64,000 nt of DNA from Bacteroidia bacterium (GTDB lineage Bacteria > Bacteroidota > Bacteroidia > B-17B0 > Aurantibacillaceae). The first letter of the stretch is position 1; each line of letters begins with the position of its first letter. A program made the translations under genes and the position numbers. The DNA is taken from assembly GCA_026003255.1 (NCBI GenBank), contig BPGX01000009.1, positions 47,224 through 111,223 on the forward strand. The letters run 5' to 3'. Under the pieces are notes generated by a model. It had not been told where the DNA came from. It ran no database searches and was given only the letters and a program-made list of their open reading frames with translations. This document shows, one piece after another, positions 40,801-49,960 of this stretch.

Positions 40801-42241
40801 AGGACAAGCGGATGAATTGAGAAAAGCCATGGGTAAGAAAAAATTAGATGTATTGATGAAACTGGAAGAAAAGTTTTTAGAAGGTTGTAAAAAAAATGGA
40901 TTTGATTTAGATAAAGTCAAGAAAATCTGGGAAGATTGGAAGGATTTTGCCAGTTATGCATTTAATAAATCGCACTCTGTGTGTTATGCTATTTTAGCAT
41001 ATCAAACGGCTTATTTGAAAGCGCATTTTCCAAGTGAATTTATGTGTGCTGTGCTAAATACAAAAGAAAATGTAGAAAAAATGTCGTCCACATTGAGTGA
41101 ATGTCGTAGAATGGGCATTAAAGTGTTACCGCCTGATATCAATGAAAGTATTGAAAAATTTAATGTTCTCAAAAATGGTGATATTCGTTTTGGTTTGTCA
41201 TTCATCAAAAATGTTGGTGAGCATTTTGCTGTAGAGTTGATTAGCAGCCGGAAAGAACATGGCAGAGTAAATAATATCTTTGAATTAGCAGAATTTTTGT
41301 CATCCAAAGCACTGAATAAAAAGAATATTGAAAATCTGGCAATGGCTGGAGCATTTGATTCCCTTGGCATTACACGGTCTACCTTTTTTACTCCTCAACA
41401 AGATGGTTCCATGCTCACAGAAAAATTGGTAAAATTTGCAGATAATCAAAAAAAGAGACAAAGTTTAGGAAATTCACTTTTTGAATTGTCGGGAGGTTCA
41501 GATAGTGCAATTAATCAATTCCCTGAAATTCAAATCATGCCAGAGTGGGACTTGAAAACGAAGTTGATAAAAGAAAAATCCGTGATTGGCTTATATATTT
41601 CAGCAACTCCATTAGATGAATATCAGCATATTTTGAAACATTTGAGTGGTATTGTAAGTATTAAAGATTTGAAGGATATGTTGGAAGAAAATCCCGAAGA
41701 ACTTAAAGATAAAATTGTAACATTTATTGGCTGGGCGGATGTTATAGAAGCAAGAACAACTCGTACAGGAAAAGCATATTATTCAGTGTTATTTGAGGAT
41801 GGTTCTGGAAACATTCGGTTGTTCATCAACGATGATATAGCAGAAAAATCAAAATTAAAATATTATATCAACGACTTGCGATGCTATATGGTGAAAGGAA
41901 AAATAGAGTTAAGACCAGTCATGAACGAATCAGAAGATAAAAAATGGGATATAAGTATTCGGGTGAGCGAGTGTGTAGAAATAGAAGAACTGTTAACCCA
42001 AAGAGCAGAATTAAAATTGTTATTGAATGTAAAAAGTATTTCGCTTGATTTGATTAAAGATTTTGAGAATGCTTTTAAAGTAAATGGTGGTTTGTCAATT
42101 CCAGTATCTTTAGTGATAACGGATGATGAGAAGAAAAACTATGTGAGCAATCAAACAGCATTGAAAATGAGGATTGATAAAGAATACTTTAAACAATTAG
42201 AAAAATATCCCTTAGAATATAAATTGGTTTTGAAGGATTAG
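37844..42241 (+). CDS. dnaE: DNA polymerase III alpha subunit with N-terminal DnaQ-type exonuclease fusion
   Basis: N-term MFLIFDVETTGF...HNIIQYDVPVI...HNAAFDVQANARAFFELL (DEDDh exonuclease); PHP YLHNHTIYSIGNSS; polymerase PGRGSAAGSIIAYCLGIT, PDIDIDIADDRRDEVIDYI; OB-fold C-term. ATG 37844 preferred over TTG 37826. Confidence 0.95.
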   Translation: MFLIFDVETTGFIKGDANDFSNLENFPRVVQLAYQLHDENGTLIEQYSKIVKPDGFEIPYSAAQVHKITTERALKEGFEWKEVLNDFLNALQQTKFLAGHNIIQYDVPVITAEFIRSGIDKKIIQEKIFLDTCISKEVIEYCQLKGGKGGGYKQPNLSELYEKLFGERFELAHNAAFDVQANARAFFELLKRKIIVIPDLNTENIEYEAPDLEELFHSEKHYHKKKRSSHQQVVSKDSSITADFHFAYLHNHTIYSIGNSSTKIKSLLKKAVEYRSSALAITDLGYMSGVIEFYSAVKDANKEIKAQNEKLIAEGKQPQPTIKPIIGCEFYLCEDIHKENTKNQNYQIPILAKNEIGYSNLCKLSSISFIDGFYYVPRIDKNYLLENKEGLIVLSGWIYGEIPQILFREGEKKAEEVLIWYKEHFGEDFYLELNNHYLDEEKYLNDFLIKMSEKHQIKVVAGQVNYYLNKNEYDVVDSLICIRNGDEKEKEIGKGGGKRFGLPKCDLHFQSPEEIQQAFSFYPLAIQNAIELAEKIEEFKVEKDVVLPKFDIPKDFIDQHPGLNEIELENAYLRYLAYKGAAERYQPITEEVKERIEFELKTIEQMGFPGYFLIVGDILSEARKRGIRIGPGRGSAAGSIIAYCLGITNVDPVKYGLLFERFLNPERISMPDIDIDIADDRRDEVIDYIVQKYGKDRVANIITFATLGGKSAIKDTARILGLEKSESDLVSNAFNQLDALGFSLQELANPEQINFEKHVSENQSVEEIQSLFKKHYNEFLNSHPKAKQVLQYAAGVEGCFRHTGKHACGLIIAPKKLSEISPLAKDTKSGQVITQFDVDVAEKAGLLKMDFLGLTTLRIITDTIKYVKENKGIEIDIDRVPLDDSKTYDIFRNGETDEIFQFESPGMKKYLQQLKPDNINDLIAMNALYRPGPMKYIDSFIKRKHGIEKIEYVFPEMEEILKETYGITVYQEQVMLLSQKLAGFSKGQADELRKAMGKKKLDVLMKLEEKFLEGCKKNGFDLDKVKKIWEDWKDFASYAFNKSHSVCYAILAYQTAYLKAHFPSEFMCAVLNTKENVEKMSSTLSECRRMGIKVLPPDINESIEKFNVLKNGDIRFGLSFIKNVGEHFAVELISSRKEHGRVNNIFELAEFLSSKALNKKNIENLAMAGAFDSLGITRSTFFTPQQDGSMLTEKLVKFADNQKKRQSLGNSLFELSGGSDSAINQFPEIQIMPEWDLKTKLIKEKSVIGLYISATPLDEYQHILKHLSGIVSIKDLKDMLEENPEELKDKIVTFIGWADVIEARTTRTGKAYYSVLFEDGSGNIRLFINDDIAEKSKLKYYINDLRCYMVKGKIELRPVMNESEDKKWDISIRVSECVEIEELLTQRAELKLLLNVKSISLDLIKDFENAFKVNGGLSIPVSLVITDDEKKNYVSNQTALKMRIDKEYFKQLEKYPLEYKLVLKD

Positions 42242-42341
42242 AAATTTTTTTTGGCATAGAATGAGATGAATCAATTTTATTCGTGAAAAATATAGAGTTT
42301 GTGTAATTTAAAGTTTTTTTAATATTAAACACGATAAAATA

Positions 42342-43445
42342 TTATATCCATTTTTTTCTTTTGAAGTAAAATAATAACCAGGAAATAATTAGAAGCATTA
42401 CAACAATGATGATATAATATCCATAAGGATGTTTGAGCTCAGGCATGTATTCAAAGTTCATTCCATAAATACCAGCAATGAAAGTAACAGGAATAAATAG
42501 AGTAGAAATGATGGTGAGGAATTTCATGATTTCGTTCATTTTGTTGGCATTCAGCGATAAATAAAAGTCAATTAATCCGGATATTAAATCTCTTTGTGTT
42601 TCAATACTGTCAATGATTCTAACGATATGGTCATATACATCTCGCATGTAAAATTTAGTGTTTTCCGAAATCATCTCGTTGTCATTATGTAAAATGCTAT
42701 TGATCATATCCCGCATTGGCCATACGACTTTTCTTATTTGAATAATTTCTTTTTTTAGACGATATATTTTATAGAGATTTTTAGAAGATAAACTGATTTC
42801 CTTGTTTTTGATAATTTCTGTTTCCAATGCTTCTGTTCGGTCGCTTAATTTTTCTATACACAAAAAATAATAATCCACTACTGCATCTAAAAGGGCGTAT
42901 AGCAGGTAGTCGGCTTTAGATCGTCGAAGTTTACTTTTATTATTTTGAAGCCGTTTTCTTACATGGTCAAAAGGGTCAATGGATATTTTTTCCTGAAAGG
43001 AAATAAGTGTATTATTTTGATTTAAAACAAGAGACAATTGTTCAGAATACAAATTAGGATTAATGGTGGATTCATTGTTTGTTTCTTTAGCATAAAAAGC
43101 ACGAAAGATACAGAGTAGATAATCGTTGAATTCTTCAAACTTTGGTCTTTGTTCTACATGCACAATGTCTTCTAATGTCAAATTATGGATGTTATAGGTT
43201 TCTCCAATTTTTTCAATTAAAGGTATATGGTTAATTCCATCAACATTTATCCATTTTATATAAGTATCATTGTATGATTGAAGATATTGAGTAAGTTCAG
43301 ACCAGTCGTAAAATTCTTTTGTTTCTATAAAATCTTCTTTGTATACATAAGTTGTAAGTTTAATTCTGTCTTTATGAACACTACCGGTATATTTGATGGT
43401 GCCTGGTGCTAATCCTATTTTTTGAGAAGAAATTTCTGCCACCAT
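42342..43445 (-). CDS. corA: Magnesium/cobalt transporter CorA
   Basis: [28 protein letters not shown] (GMN motif) + two C-terminal TM helices. Confidence 0.95.
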   Translation of the reverse strand: MVAEISSQKIGLAPGTIKYTGSVHKDRIKLTTYVYKEDFIETKEFYDWSELTQYLQSYNDTYIKWINVDGINHIPLIEKIGETYNIHNLTLEDIVHVEQRPKFEEFNDYLLCIFRAFYAKETNNESTINPNLYSEQLSLVLNQNNTLISFQEKISIDPFDHVRKRLQNNKSKLRRSKADYLLYALLDAVVDYYFLCIEKLSDRTEALETEIIKNKEISLSSKNLYKIYRLKKEIIQIRKVVWPMRDMINSILHNDNEMISENTKFYMRDVYDHIVRIIDSIETQRDLISGLIDFYLSLNANKMNEIMKFLTIISTLFIPVTFIAGIYGMNFEYMPELKHPYGYYIIIVVMLLIISWLLFYFKRKKWI

Positions 43446-43455
43446 ATTTTTGTTG

Positions 43456-43483
43456 AAAACTTTTTAAGTTTTGTTTTGAAAAC
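43456..43483. promoter_or_regulatory. Adjacent palindromes AAAACTT-TTT-AAGTTTT and GTTTT-G-AAAAC in the corA/recA divergent region
   Basis: Exact inverted repeats at 43456-43472 and 43473-43483; the second overlaps the putative -33 box of recA (TTTTG ~43474-43478, then TAAATTTA 43499-43506). Confidence 0.5.
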
Positions 43484-43523
43484 CAACAATAATTGCCATA
43501 AATTTACAGGAAAATTTAAATAT

Positions 43524-44576
43524 ATGGCAAAGAAAAATGAAGAATTAGAGGTTAAAGACAATAATAAAAAAGCGCCTAATCCAGAGAAGTTAAAGGCCTT
43601 AGCATCGACCATTGAAATGCTTGAAAAAACGTATGGCAAGGGAACCATTATGAAATTAGGTGATAATGTAGTAGAATCTTTGGAAGCTATTCCTACTGGT
43701 TCTATCGGATTAGATATTGCCCTTGGAGTAGGTGGTTTCCCGAGAGGAAGAATAGTGGAAATTTTTGGACCAGAATCTTCGGGTAAAACAACTTTAGCGA
43801 TACATGCCATCGCCAATGTTCAAAAAAATGGTGGAATTGCAGCTATTATTGATGCCGAACATGCATTTGATAGAACCTATGCCGAAAAGTTAGGAGTAGA
43901 TACAGAAAGTTTGTTAATTTCTCAACCAGATAATGGCGAACAAGCCCTTGAAATTGCGGATAATCTTATTCGTTCGGGAGCCATTGATATTCTTGTAATT
44001 GACTCAGTGGCAGCACTGACGCCAAAAGCAGAAATTGAAGGAGAAATGGGAGATAGTAAAATGGGCTTACAAGCACGATTGATGAGTCAGGCCTTGCGTA
44101 AAATGACGGCTACCATTAATAAAACGGGTTGTTGTTGTATATTTATTAATCAATTAAGAGAGAAAATTGGGGTAATGTTTGGAAATCCTGAAACTACAAC
44201 GGGTGGAAATGCGTTGAAGTTTTATGCCTCTGTTCGTTTGGATATTCGCCGTATTGCACAGATTAAAGAAGGTGAAAATGTAATAGGAAACAGAGTAAGA
44301 GTAAAAGTAGTTAAAAATAAAGTAGCGCCACCTTTCAGACAGGCAGAGTTTGATATTATATTTGGTGAAGGAATCAGTAAAATTGGAGAAATAATTGATA
44401 TTGGTGTAGAAAAAGGAATTATCAAAAAAAGCGGTTCGTGGTTTTCTTACAATGATACTAAATTAGGGCAAGGTAGAGATGCACTTAAACAGTTATTAAA
44501 GGATAATCCGGAACTATTAGTAGAACTTGAAGAAAAGGTACGCGCTGTACTAAAAGAATCACCATCTGTATTTTAG
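43524..44576 (+). CDS. recA: Recombinase RecA
   Basis: [82 protein letters not shown] opens at 43422 but [10 protein letters not shown] (43524) is the start. Confidence 0.97.
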   Translation: MAKKNEELEVKDNNKKAPNPEKLKALASTIEMLEKTYGKGTIMKLGDNVVESLEAIPTGSIGLDIALGVGGFPRGRIVEIFGPESSGKTTLAIHAIANVQKNGGIAAIIDAEHAFDRTYAEKLGVDTESLLISQPDNGEQALEIADNLIRSGAIDILVIDSVAALTPKAEIEGEMGDSKMGLQARLMSQALRKMTATINKTGCCCIFINQLREKIGVMFGNPETTTGGNALKFYASVRLDIRRIAQIKEGENVIGNRVRVKVVKNKVAPPFRQAEFDIIFGEGISKIGEIIDIGVEKGIIKKSGSWFSYNDTKLGQGRDALKQLLKDNPELLVELEEKVRAVLKESPSVF

Positions 44577-44595
44577 TTTTTTATAGATACTCATT

Positions 44596-45321
44596 ATGTT
44601 TCCGATAGCAGACACTATCCCGTCTTCTCGGGTACCGTTGATGAATTATTTTTTAATTTTATTGAATACGATTATTTTCTTTTTTGAAATTATTCTGCCG
44701 GATGATGCGTTAGAACTTTTCTTTTTTCATTTTGGACTTGTTCCGGCCAGGTATACCAATTTTGAATTTGCTATTGAAACAGGTTTAAATCCTAATAATT
44801 ATTTTCCATTTTTTACAAACATGTTTCTTCATAGTGGTTGGGCACACATTATTGGTAATATGTGGACATTGTACATTTTTGGTGATAACGTAGAAGATAA
44901 GATGGGACCCTGGAAATATTTGTTGTTTTATATCTTGTGTGGATTGTCGGCTTCGCTTACACATTATTACATAAATCCTGATTCAACAATACCGGCAGTT
45001 GGAGCATCAGGTGCAATATCTGGGGTAATGGGAGCATATATGTTGTTATTCCCTCGTTCCAGAATAATCTTTTTATTTGTTTTATTTTTCTTTATTGATT
45101 TCATTCAGATTCCTGCATTCATTTATTTGTTGTTCTGGTTTTTAGGTCAATTAATGAGTGGAACGGTAAGCTTGTTCGTTCTTCCGCAAAATGTTGGAGG
45201 CATCGCCTTCTGGGCACATATTGGTGGCTTTGTTGGAGGTATATTGATTTATAAGTTTTTTATTCAATCAAAAAGAAAACGAAATTGGGAAGAAGTGGAG
45301 TATGAAATAATAGATGATTAA
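44596..45321 (+). CDS. Rhomboid family intramembrane serine protease
   Basis: MFLHSGWAHIIGNMWTLYIFGDNVED, GASGAISGVMGAY, HIGGFVGGILI. Confidence 0.95.
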   Translation: MFPIADTIPSSRVPLMNYFLILLNTIIFFFEIILPDDALELFFFHFGLVPARYTNFEFAIETGLNPNNYFPFFTNMFLHSGWAHIIGNMWTLYIFGDNVEDKMGPWKYLLFYILCGLSASLTHYYINPDSTIPAVGASGAISGVMGAYMLLFPRSRIIFLFVLFFFIDFIQIPAFIYLLFWFLGQLMSGTVSLFVLPQNVGGIAFWAHIGGFVGGILIYKFFIQSKRKRNWEEVEYEIIDD

Positions 45322-45332
45322 GTATAAAATAA

Positions 45333-45362
45333 AAAAGGTTTCCGATTAGGAAACCTTTTTTA
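45333..45362. terminator. Bidirectional hairpin terminator between rhomboid gene and rplT
   Basis: AAAAGGTTTCC-gatta-GGAAACCTTTT with flanking A/T runs. Confidence 0.85.
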
Positions 45363-45394
45363 TTTTAATACAAATGTTACTTAATAGCAACAAA

Positions 45395-45739
45395 CTATTT
45401 TACTTTTTCTACAATCTTTTTAAATGCTTCAGGATGATTCATTGCTAAATCCGCTAAAACCTTACGATTTAAATCAATATTATTTTTCTTTAATTTGTTA
45501 ATAAATTGACTGTAAGATAAACCATATTGTCTTACAGCAGCATTGATTCTTTGTATCCAGAGCCCACGAATTTCACGTTTTTTCAGCTTACGGTGTTTGT
45601 AAGCATAGGTTAATCCTTTTTCAAAGGTATTTTTTGCAATGGTCCAGACATTTTTTCTGGCGCCCCAATAGCCCTTTGTTTGTTTTAGAATTTTTTTTCT
45701 TCTTGCTTTACTTGCTACATGATTTACTGATCTTGCCAT
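45395..45739 (-). CDS. rplT: 50S ribosomal protein L20
   Basis: [80 protein letters not shown]. Confidence 0.98.
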   Translation of the reverse strand: MARSVNHVASKARRKKILKQTKGYWGARKNVWTIAKNTFEKGLTYAYKHRKLKKREIRGLWIQRINAAVRQYGLSYSQFINKLKKNNIDLNRKVLADLAMNHPEAFKKIVEKVK

Positions 45740-45813
45740 AAATTTAGAATTTGTGAGTGGCAGCGGCTTTTAGTGAGCACTTTGTGCTGAACACTCAGGT
45801 TAGTGATATATGA

Positions 45814-46008
45814 TTATTTACAGAGTAAATATCTTACATTGTTTAAATCAGCATGATTGACTTCAGTCATTCTAACCAAACGACGTTTTCTGTCTTTTTC
45901 TTTTTTAGTTAAAATATGATTTTTATAGGCCTTTTTTCTCATAATTTTTCCAGTTGCCGTGATTTTGAATCTTTTCTTCGCGCTGGAATTTGTTTTCATC
46001 TTTGGCAT
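45814..46008 (-). CDS. rpmI: 50S ribosomal protein L35
   Basis: [47 protein letters not shown] opens at 46059, Met at 46008 is canonical. Confidence 0.97.
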   Translation of the reverse strand: MPKMKTNSSAKKRFKITATGKIMRKKAYKNHILTKKEKDRKRRLVRMTEVNHADLNNVRYLLCK

Positions 46009-46028
46009 AAAAATAATTTTAAGGGTCG

Positions 46029-46062
46029 CAAATGTAATAAAATTAATTTGAAAAAACAAAAA
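46029..46062 (-). promoter_or_regulatory. Bacteroidetes-type promoter for rpmI-rplT
   Basis: Minus strand TTTTTG (46062-46057) - ~20 nt - TACATTTG (46036-46029), 21 nt before the rpmI start. Confidence 0.6.
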
Positions 46063-46094
46063 TCTATTTTTTGATTGGCAAAATTAATTATTGA

Positions 46095-49000
46095 CTAATC
46101 TTTATTAGGTAAGCACGTCACATGTCCCACAAATTCATGTCTATTCCCTTTCAGGTCTTTCACATAAATTTTGTACACATACACATCCTGAGTGGCTTTA
46201 CCTTCGTTACCTTTTACACTACCGTCCCAACCTTTTCTAAATTCGTTACTTTGAAATATTAATTCTCCCCAACGATCAAATATCATCATTTTGTAATCAC
46301 TTTCATCAATACCAATACCTTTGGGCTGGAAAACATCGTTTAATCCATTGCCATCGGGTGTAAATACATTGGGTATATACAAATGAAATTCAGGATCAAT
46401 GCTAATTACTTTTGCAATATAATCTACACATCCATATTGATTGGTAGCAATCAGCGAAACAGTATAGGTTCCGCTATAAGTATATTCGTGAGAAGGATTG
46501 ACAATAGTAGTGGTATTAGTAGGTGAACCATAGTCACCAAAGTTCCACAGGTAACTCACAGCACCATAAGATGTATTTATAAAATTAATAGTAGGTGTTA
46601 CAATGGTAGTTCCCCATGGGTTTGCTTCAAAATCAGCAATCGGATATGGATATACTTCAATATAATTGGTTGCAACAGTGTCATAAACACAACCAAATTG
46701 ACTTACAATAGTTAACGTTGGAGAATAAACACCAGCTAATGTGTAGTTGGTGGATGTAGGATTACCCGTTGCACTTTGATCATTCCCAAAATTCCAATAG
46801 TAGGTATCAGAATTTCCACCTGATGAAACGGCTTTGAAATTAACCAGCAATGGTGCACATCCTTTTATTATATCTCCTGTAAAGCTACCTCTTGGTAATG
46901 GGTTTACATATACAGTACATGTAGTTGTAGCACTTGGTATTGAGCAACCATCATCTATTGTAACGGTATAAACATTAGGTTGCGTTAGGTAATTACCTGT
47001 AACAGTTACACTAGGTACGTTCATTCCGTTACTCCAATAATATGAATAAGGCCCGCCATTGCCAATGCTGGTAATACTCGGATATATCGTTGCTTGTTCC
47101 TTATCACAAACGGTTGTACTCATTCCAATAGCCAACAAAGGAGGCATAACAAACGCTTTGACAATTTTTACAGGAGAAGAACAATTATTCGCATCTAGTG
47201 CATACACAGTATAAAAAGTTGTGGCTGTCAATGTTTGAGAATAAGGTCCACTAGCAGTCCAACCTGTTGGCATCCATGAATAGGTGTAGGGCGGCGTTCC
47301 ACCACTTGCATTCACTGAAAGATTAACATTATTCCCATAACATATTGTATAGTTTGAAGTAGATAAAGCTACAGGTGATGGTTGATTAATAACAATAGTT
47401 GTTGAAGTAAAACAGCTATTTATGTCTAAAACATTTATTGAGTAATTTCCAGCAGTTAATCCTACCGCAACAGATGAACTTCCGCCAGAGGGATACCATG
47501 TGTACGTGTAATTACCCATTCCTCCACTGACGTTTACAGTAGCACTTCCGTTAGCATAACCAAAACATGTTGCATCTTGACTAGAAATATTTAAGGTCAA
47601 AGCTGGTGGTTGTGTGATTTGAACAGTATTTGAAATGGGACCACAATTGTTCGCATCCTTTACATAAACTGTATATATGCCTGAGGATAAGTTACTTGCA
47701 ACAGTATTATTACCGCCTGTTGGATTCCAGGTATAAGAATATCCACCCACTCCTCCAGATGCTGTAACTGTTGCATTTCCGTTACTTCCTCCGTAGCAAC
47801 TAACGCTTTGACCATTGACGCTTATACTTAATGCAGGTGGCTGATTGATTTGTACGGTAGCAGAAATTAAACAATTGTTTGCATCCGATACATTAACTGT
47901 ATATATTCCGCTAGTTAAGTTATTGGCAGTAGAGCTATTTCCACCACTTGGTGTCCATGTATACGAATAACCTCCAACACCTCCTGATACAGTGGCACTT
48001 GCGACTCCATTATTCCCTGCATTACAACTCACACTCTGGGTTTGTTGAGCAGTAATAGATAACGCGGGAGGTTGAAGAATCGAAGTGGTTCCGGTTATTA
48101 AACAGTTATTGGCATCTTTTACTTGTACAGTGTAATTTCCAGCCGATAGTCCAGAGGCACTTGAATTATTCCCACCTGTTGGTAACCATGTATAAGTATA
48201 AGGTGCAACCCCACTACTTACGTTCACTGTGGCACTTCCATTGCTACCTCCGTTACAACTGACAGAAGTTGTTGGGATACTTGTAATAGATGGCATTGGA
48301 GTACCAGGAACATTGACAGTAGCAGACGCCGTGCAACCATTGGCATCTTGTACAATAGCTGTGAAATTTCCGGTTGAGAGACCGGTCGCAACAGAAGCAT
48401 TGCCACCAGTAGGATTCCATGTATAATTGAAGGGACCAGTACCCCCTCCAGTAACTGTTACAGTTGCTGAACCAAGACTAGAACAACTTGCTGAACTTGA
48501 GGCAATAGAAAGTGTCATGGATGGTGGCTGACTTATCGTAATTGTTTCGGTTTTGGCACAGTTGGCATCTTGTATTGTTACCGTGTATTGACCAGCCGAC
48601 AATCCAGTAGCTAATGCTCCATTTCCACCTGTGGGTGACCATGTATAATTGAAAGGAGCTGTTCCTCCTGTAACACTTACTGAAGCAGATCCATTCGAAC
48701 CTCCGTAACAGGAAACGTTTGTTGCTGTAACATTGGCAGTAAATCCACCGCCAACGCTAACAGTAACGGTTTGAGGAGATGAGCAGGAAATAATAGGATT
48801 ACAAACAACGGTATAAATACCGGGAGTGTTGGCAGTAATGCATTGAGTATTGGCAGTTCCTCCGCCTGGTATGCTCCAGTTGTAAGACGCAAAACCCGCT
48901 GGTGCACAGATATTTGCCCCAGCACAGGCGGGTGGTATTGCAAATGTGGAATTTGTACAATCGGCATCAATATAAGCATACGCCCAATCAACTTGATATA

Positions 49001-49868
49001 CACACCAGTTTACGCTGGCTTGAAGCGTAACGTTTTGTCCAATATAAGGGGTCAAATCAACATTTACGGTAGTCCATGGTAAATAAGTAACATTACAGTT
49101 GCTACAACCTGTATAACATCTGGTATCCATTGCACCAAATTGTGGTGTGGCACCAGATAAACCAACAAACTGCCCGGAGCTACCATCCCAATATACTTTA
49201 AAGTAAGGGCATGGTAGTTGATTACCGTTTTGGTCTAAAATTTTTATTTCAACATAGGCCGCTTCAGATGGCGTGTGTGGAAAGTTATAAACAACAAATG
49301 CAAAATGTAAAGCAAATTGAGCATTAGCAGCACTAACTGGAATAACTCTTTGTGCAGTTGAATTGCAAAAATTACCCATTGAACTAGAAGTGCAGCTACA
49401 ACCAACCGACCAATCGTTCCCTAACATTAAAGAATAATTACCGCCCGGATACACTCTCGGAAAATTACCCCACATATCTGTACCGCTATTAACTACCTGA
49501 AAGTATCCTGATCCACCACTAGTGTTTAACATTGTCCATGTGCTCGTGTTACCTGCTTCAAAGTCGATATTGGTACAACCGGCTGGTTGAGGACCTTGTT
49601 GTATAGTATTGTTCCCCCCAATTAATTTTGAAGTATTCAACTGAAGATTTTGATAAGGTCTTAGATTAAATTTACGAATTATCCAGTTTCGTTTAATCTG
49701 TTCCAAAAACTGTTCTCTCTGGCTTTCATCTACAACATGTTTGATATGTTCTAATGCATGTTGTTCATTAAACCCAGCTAAGGAATCAATTTGAGATAAT
49801 AAACTTAATGGTAAACTAATGATGAATAGTAAACATAATTTTCGAAAAACTGTTGTATATTTTTTCAT
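46095..49868 (-). CDS. SprB-repeat/PKD adhesin with T9SS type B (gliding motility-associated) C-terminal domain
   Basis: Signal peptide; multiple SprB repeats (VSCYGGSNGSASVSVTGGTAPFNYTWSPTGGNGALATGLSAGQYTVTIQDANC); PKD domains; C-term IPNVFTPDGNGLNDVFQPKGIGIDESDYKMMIFDRWGELIFQ...VGHVTCLP. Confidence 0.92.
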   Translation of the reverse strand: MKKYTTVFRKLCLLFIISLPLSLLSQIDSLAGFNEQHALEHIKHVVDESQREQFLEQIKRNWIIRKFNLRPYQNLQLNTSKLIGGNNTIQQGPQPAGCTNIDFEAGNTSTWTMLNTSGGSGYFQVVNSGTDMWGNFPRVYPGGNYSLMLGNDWSVGCSCTSSSMGNFCNSTAQRVIPVSAANAQFALHFAFVVYNFPHTPSEAAYVEIKILDQNGNQLPCPYFKVYWDGSSGQFVGLSGATPQFGAMDTRCYTGCSNCNVTYLPWTTVNVDLTPYIGQNVTLQASVNWCVYQVDWAYAYIDADCTNSTFAIPPACAGANICAPAGFASYNWSIPGGGTANTQCITANTPGIYTVVCNPIISCSSPQTVTVSVGGGFTANVTATNVSCYGGSNGSASVSVTGGTAPFNYTWSPTGGNGALATGLSAGQYTVTIQDANCAKTETITISQPPSMTLSIASSSASCSSLGSATVTVTGGGTGPFNYTWNPTGGNASVATGLSTGNFTAIVQDANGCTASATVNVPGTPMPSITSIPTTSVSCNGGSNGSATVNVSSGVAPYTYTWLPTGGNNSSASGLSAGNYTVQVKDANNCLITGTTSILQPPALSITAQQTQSVSCNAGNNGVASATVSGGVGGYSYTWTPSGGNSSTANNLTSGIYTVNVSDANNCLISATVQINQPPALSISVNGQSVSCYGGSNGNATVTASGGVGGYSYTWNPTGGNNTVASNLSSGIYTVYVKDANNCGPISNTVQITQPPALTLNISSQDATCFGYANGSATVNVSGGMGNYTYTWYPSGGSSSVAVGLTAGNYSINVLDINSCFTSTTIVINQPSPVALSTSNYTICYGNNVNLSVNASGGTPPYTYSWMPTGWTASGPYSQTLTATTFYTVYALDANNCSSPVKIVKAFVMPPLLAIGMSTTVCDKEQATIYPSITSIGNGGPYSYYWSNGMNVPSVTVTGNYLTQPNVYTVTIDDGCSIPSATTTCTVYVNPLPRGSFTGDIIKGCAPLLVNFKAVSSGGNSDTYYWNFGNDQSATGNPTSTNYTLAGVYSPTLTIVSQFGCVYDTVATNYIEVYPYPIADFEANPWGTTIVTPTINFINTSYGAVSYLWNFGDYGSPTNTTTIVNPSHEYTYSGTYTVSLIATNQYGCVDYIAKVISIDPEFHLYIPNVFTPDGNGLNDVFQPKGIGIDESDYKMMIFDRWGELIFQSNEFRKGWDGSVKGNEGKATQDVYVYKIYVKDLKGNRHEFVGHVTCLPNKD

Positions 49869-49960
49869 AGATATTGGTTTTTCTGCAAATTAAAAATATT
49901 TATTCTTATTTATACCCACCATTTATAGAATTTTAATGCCTTTTGAAAAAAATATAGTTT

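Noticed and set aside
43415-43816. 133-aa minus ORF over the recA 5' end
   Set aside because: Overlaps recA coding sequence and the corA/recA promoter region; no support.
48224-48406. Antisense and alternate-frame ORFs over the adhesins (48224, 48677, 48843, 50725, 51115, 51689, 52604, 53063 etc.)
   Set aside because: Low-complexity by-products of GC-richer SprB repeats; identical ORFs at 51689 and 52604 simply reflect the DNA duplication.
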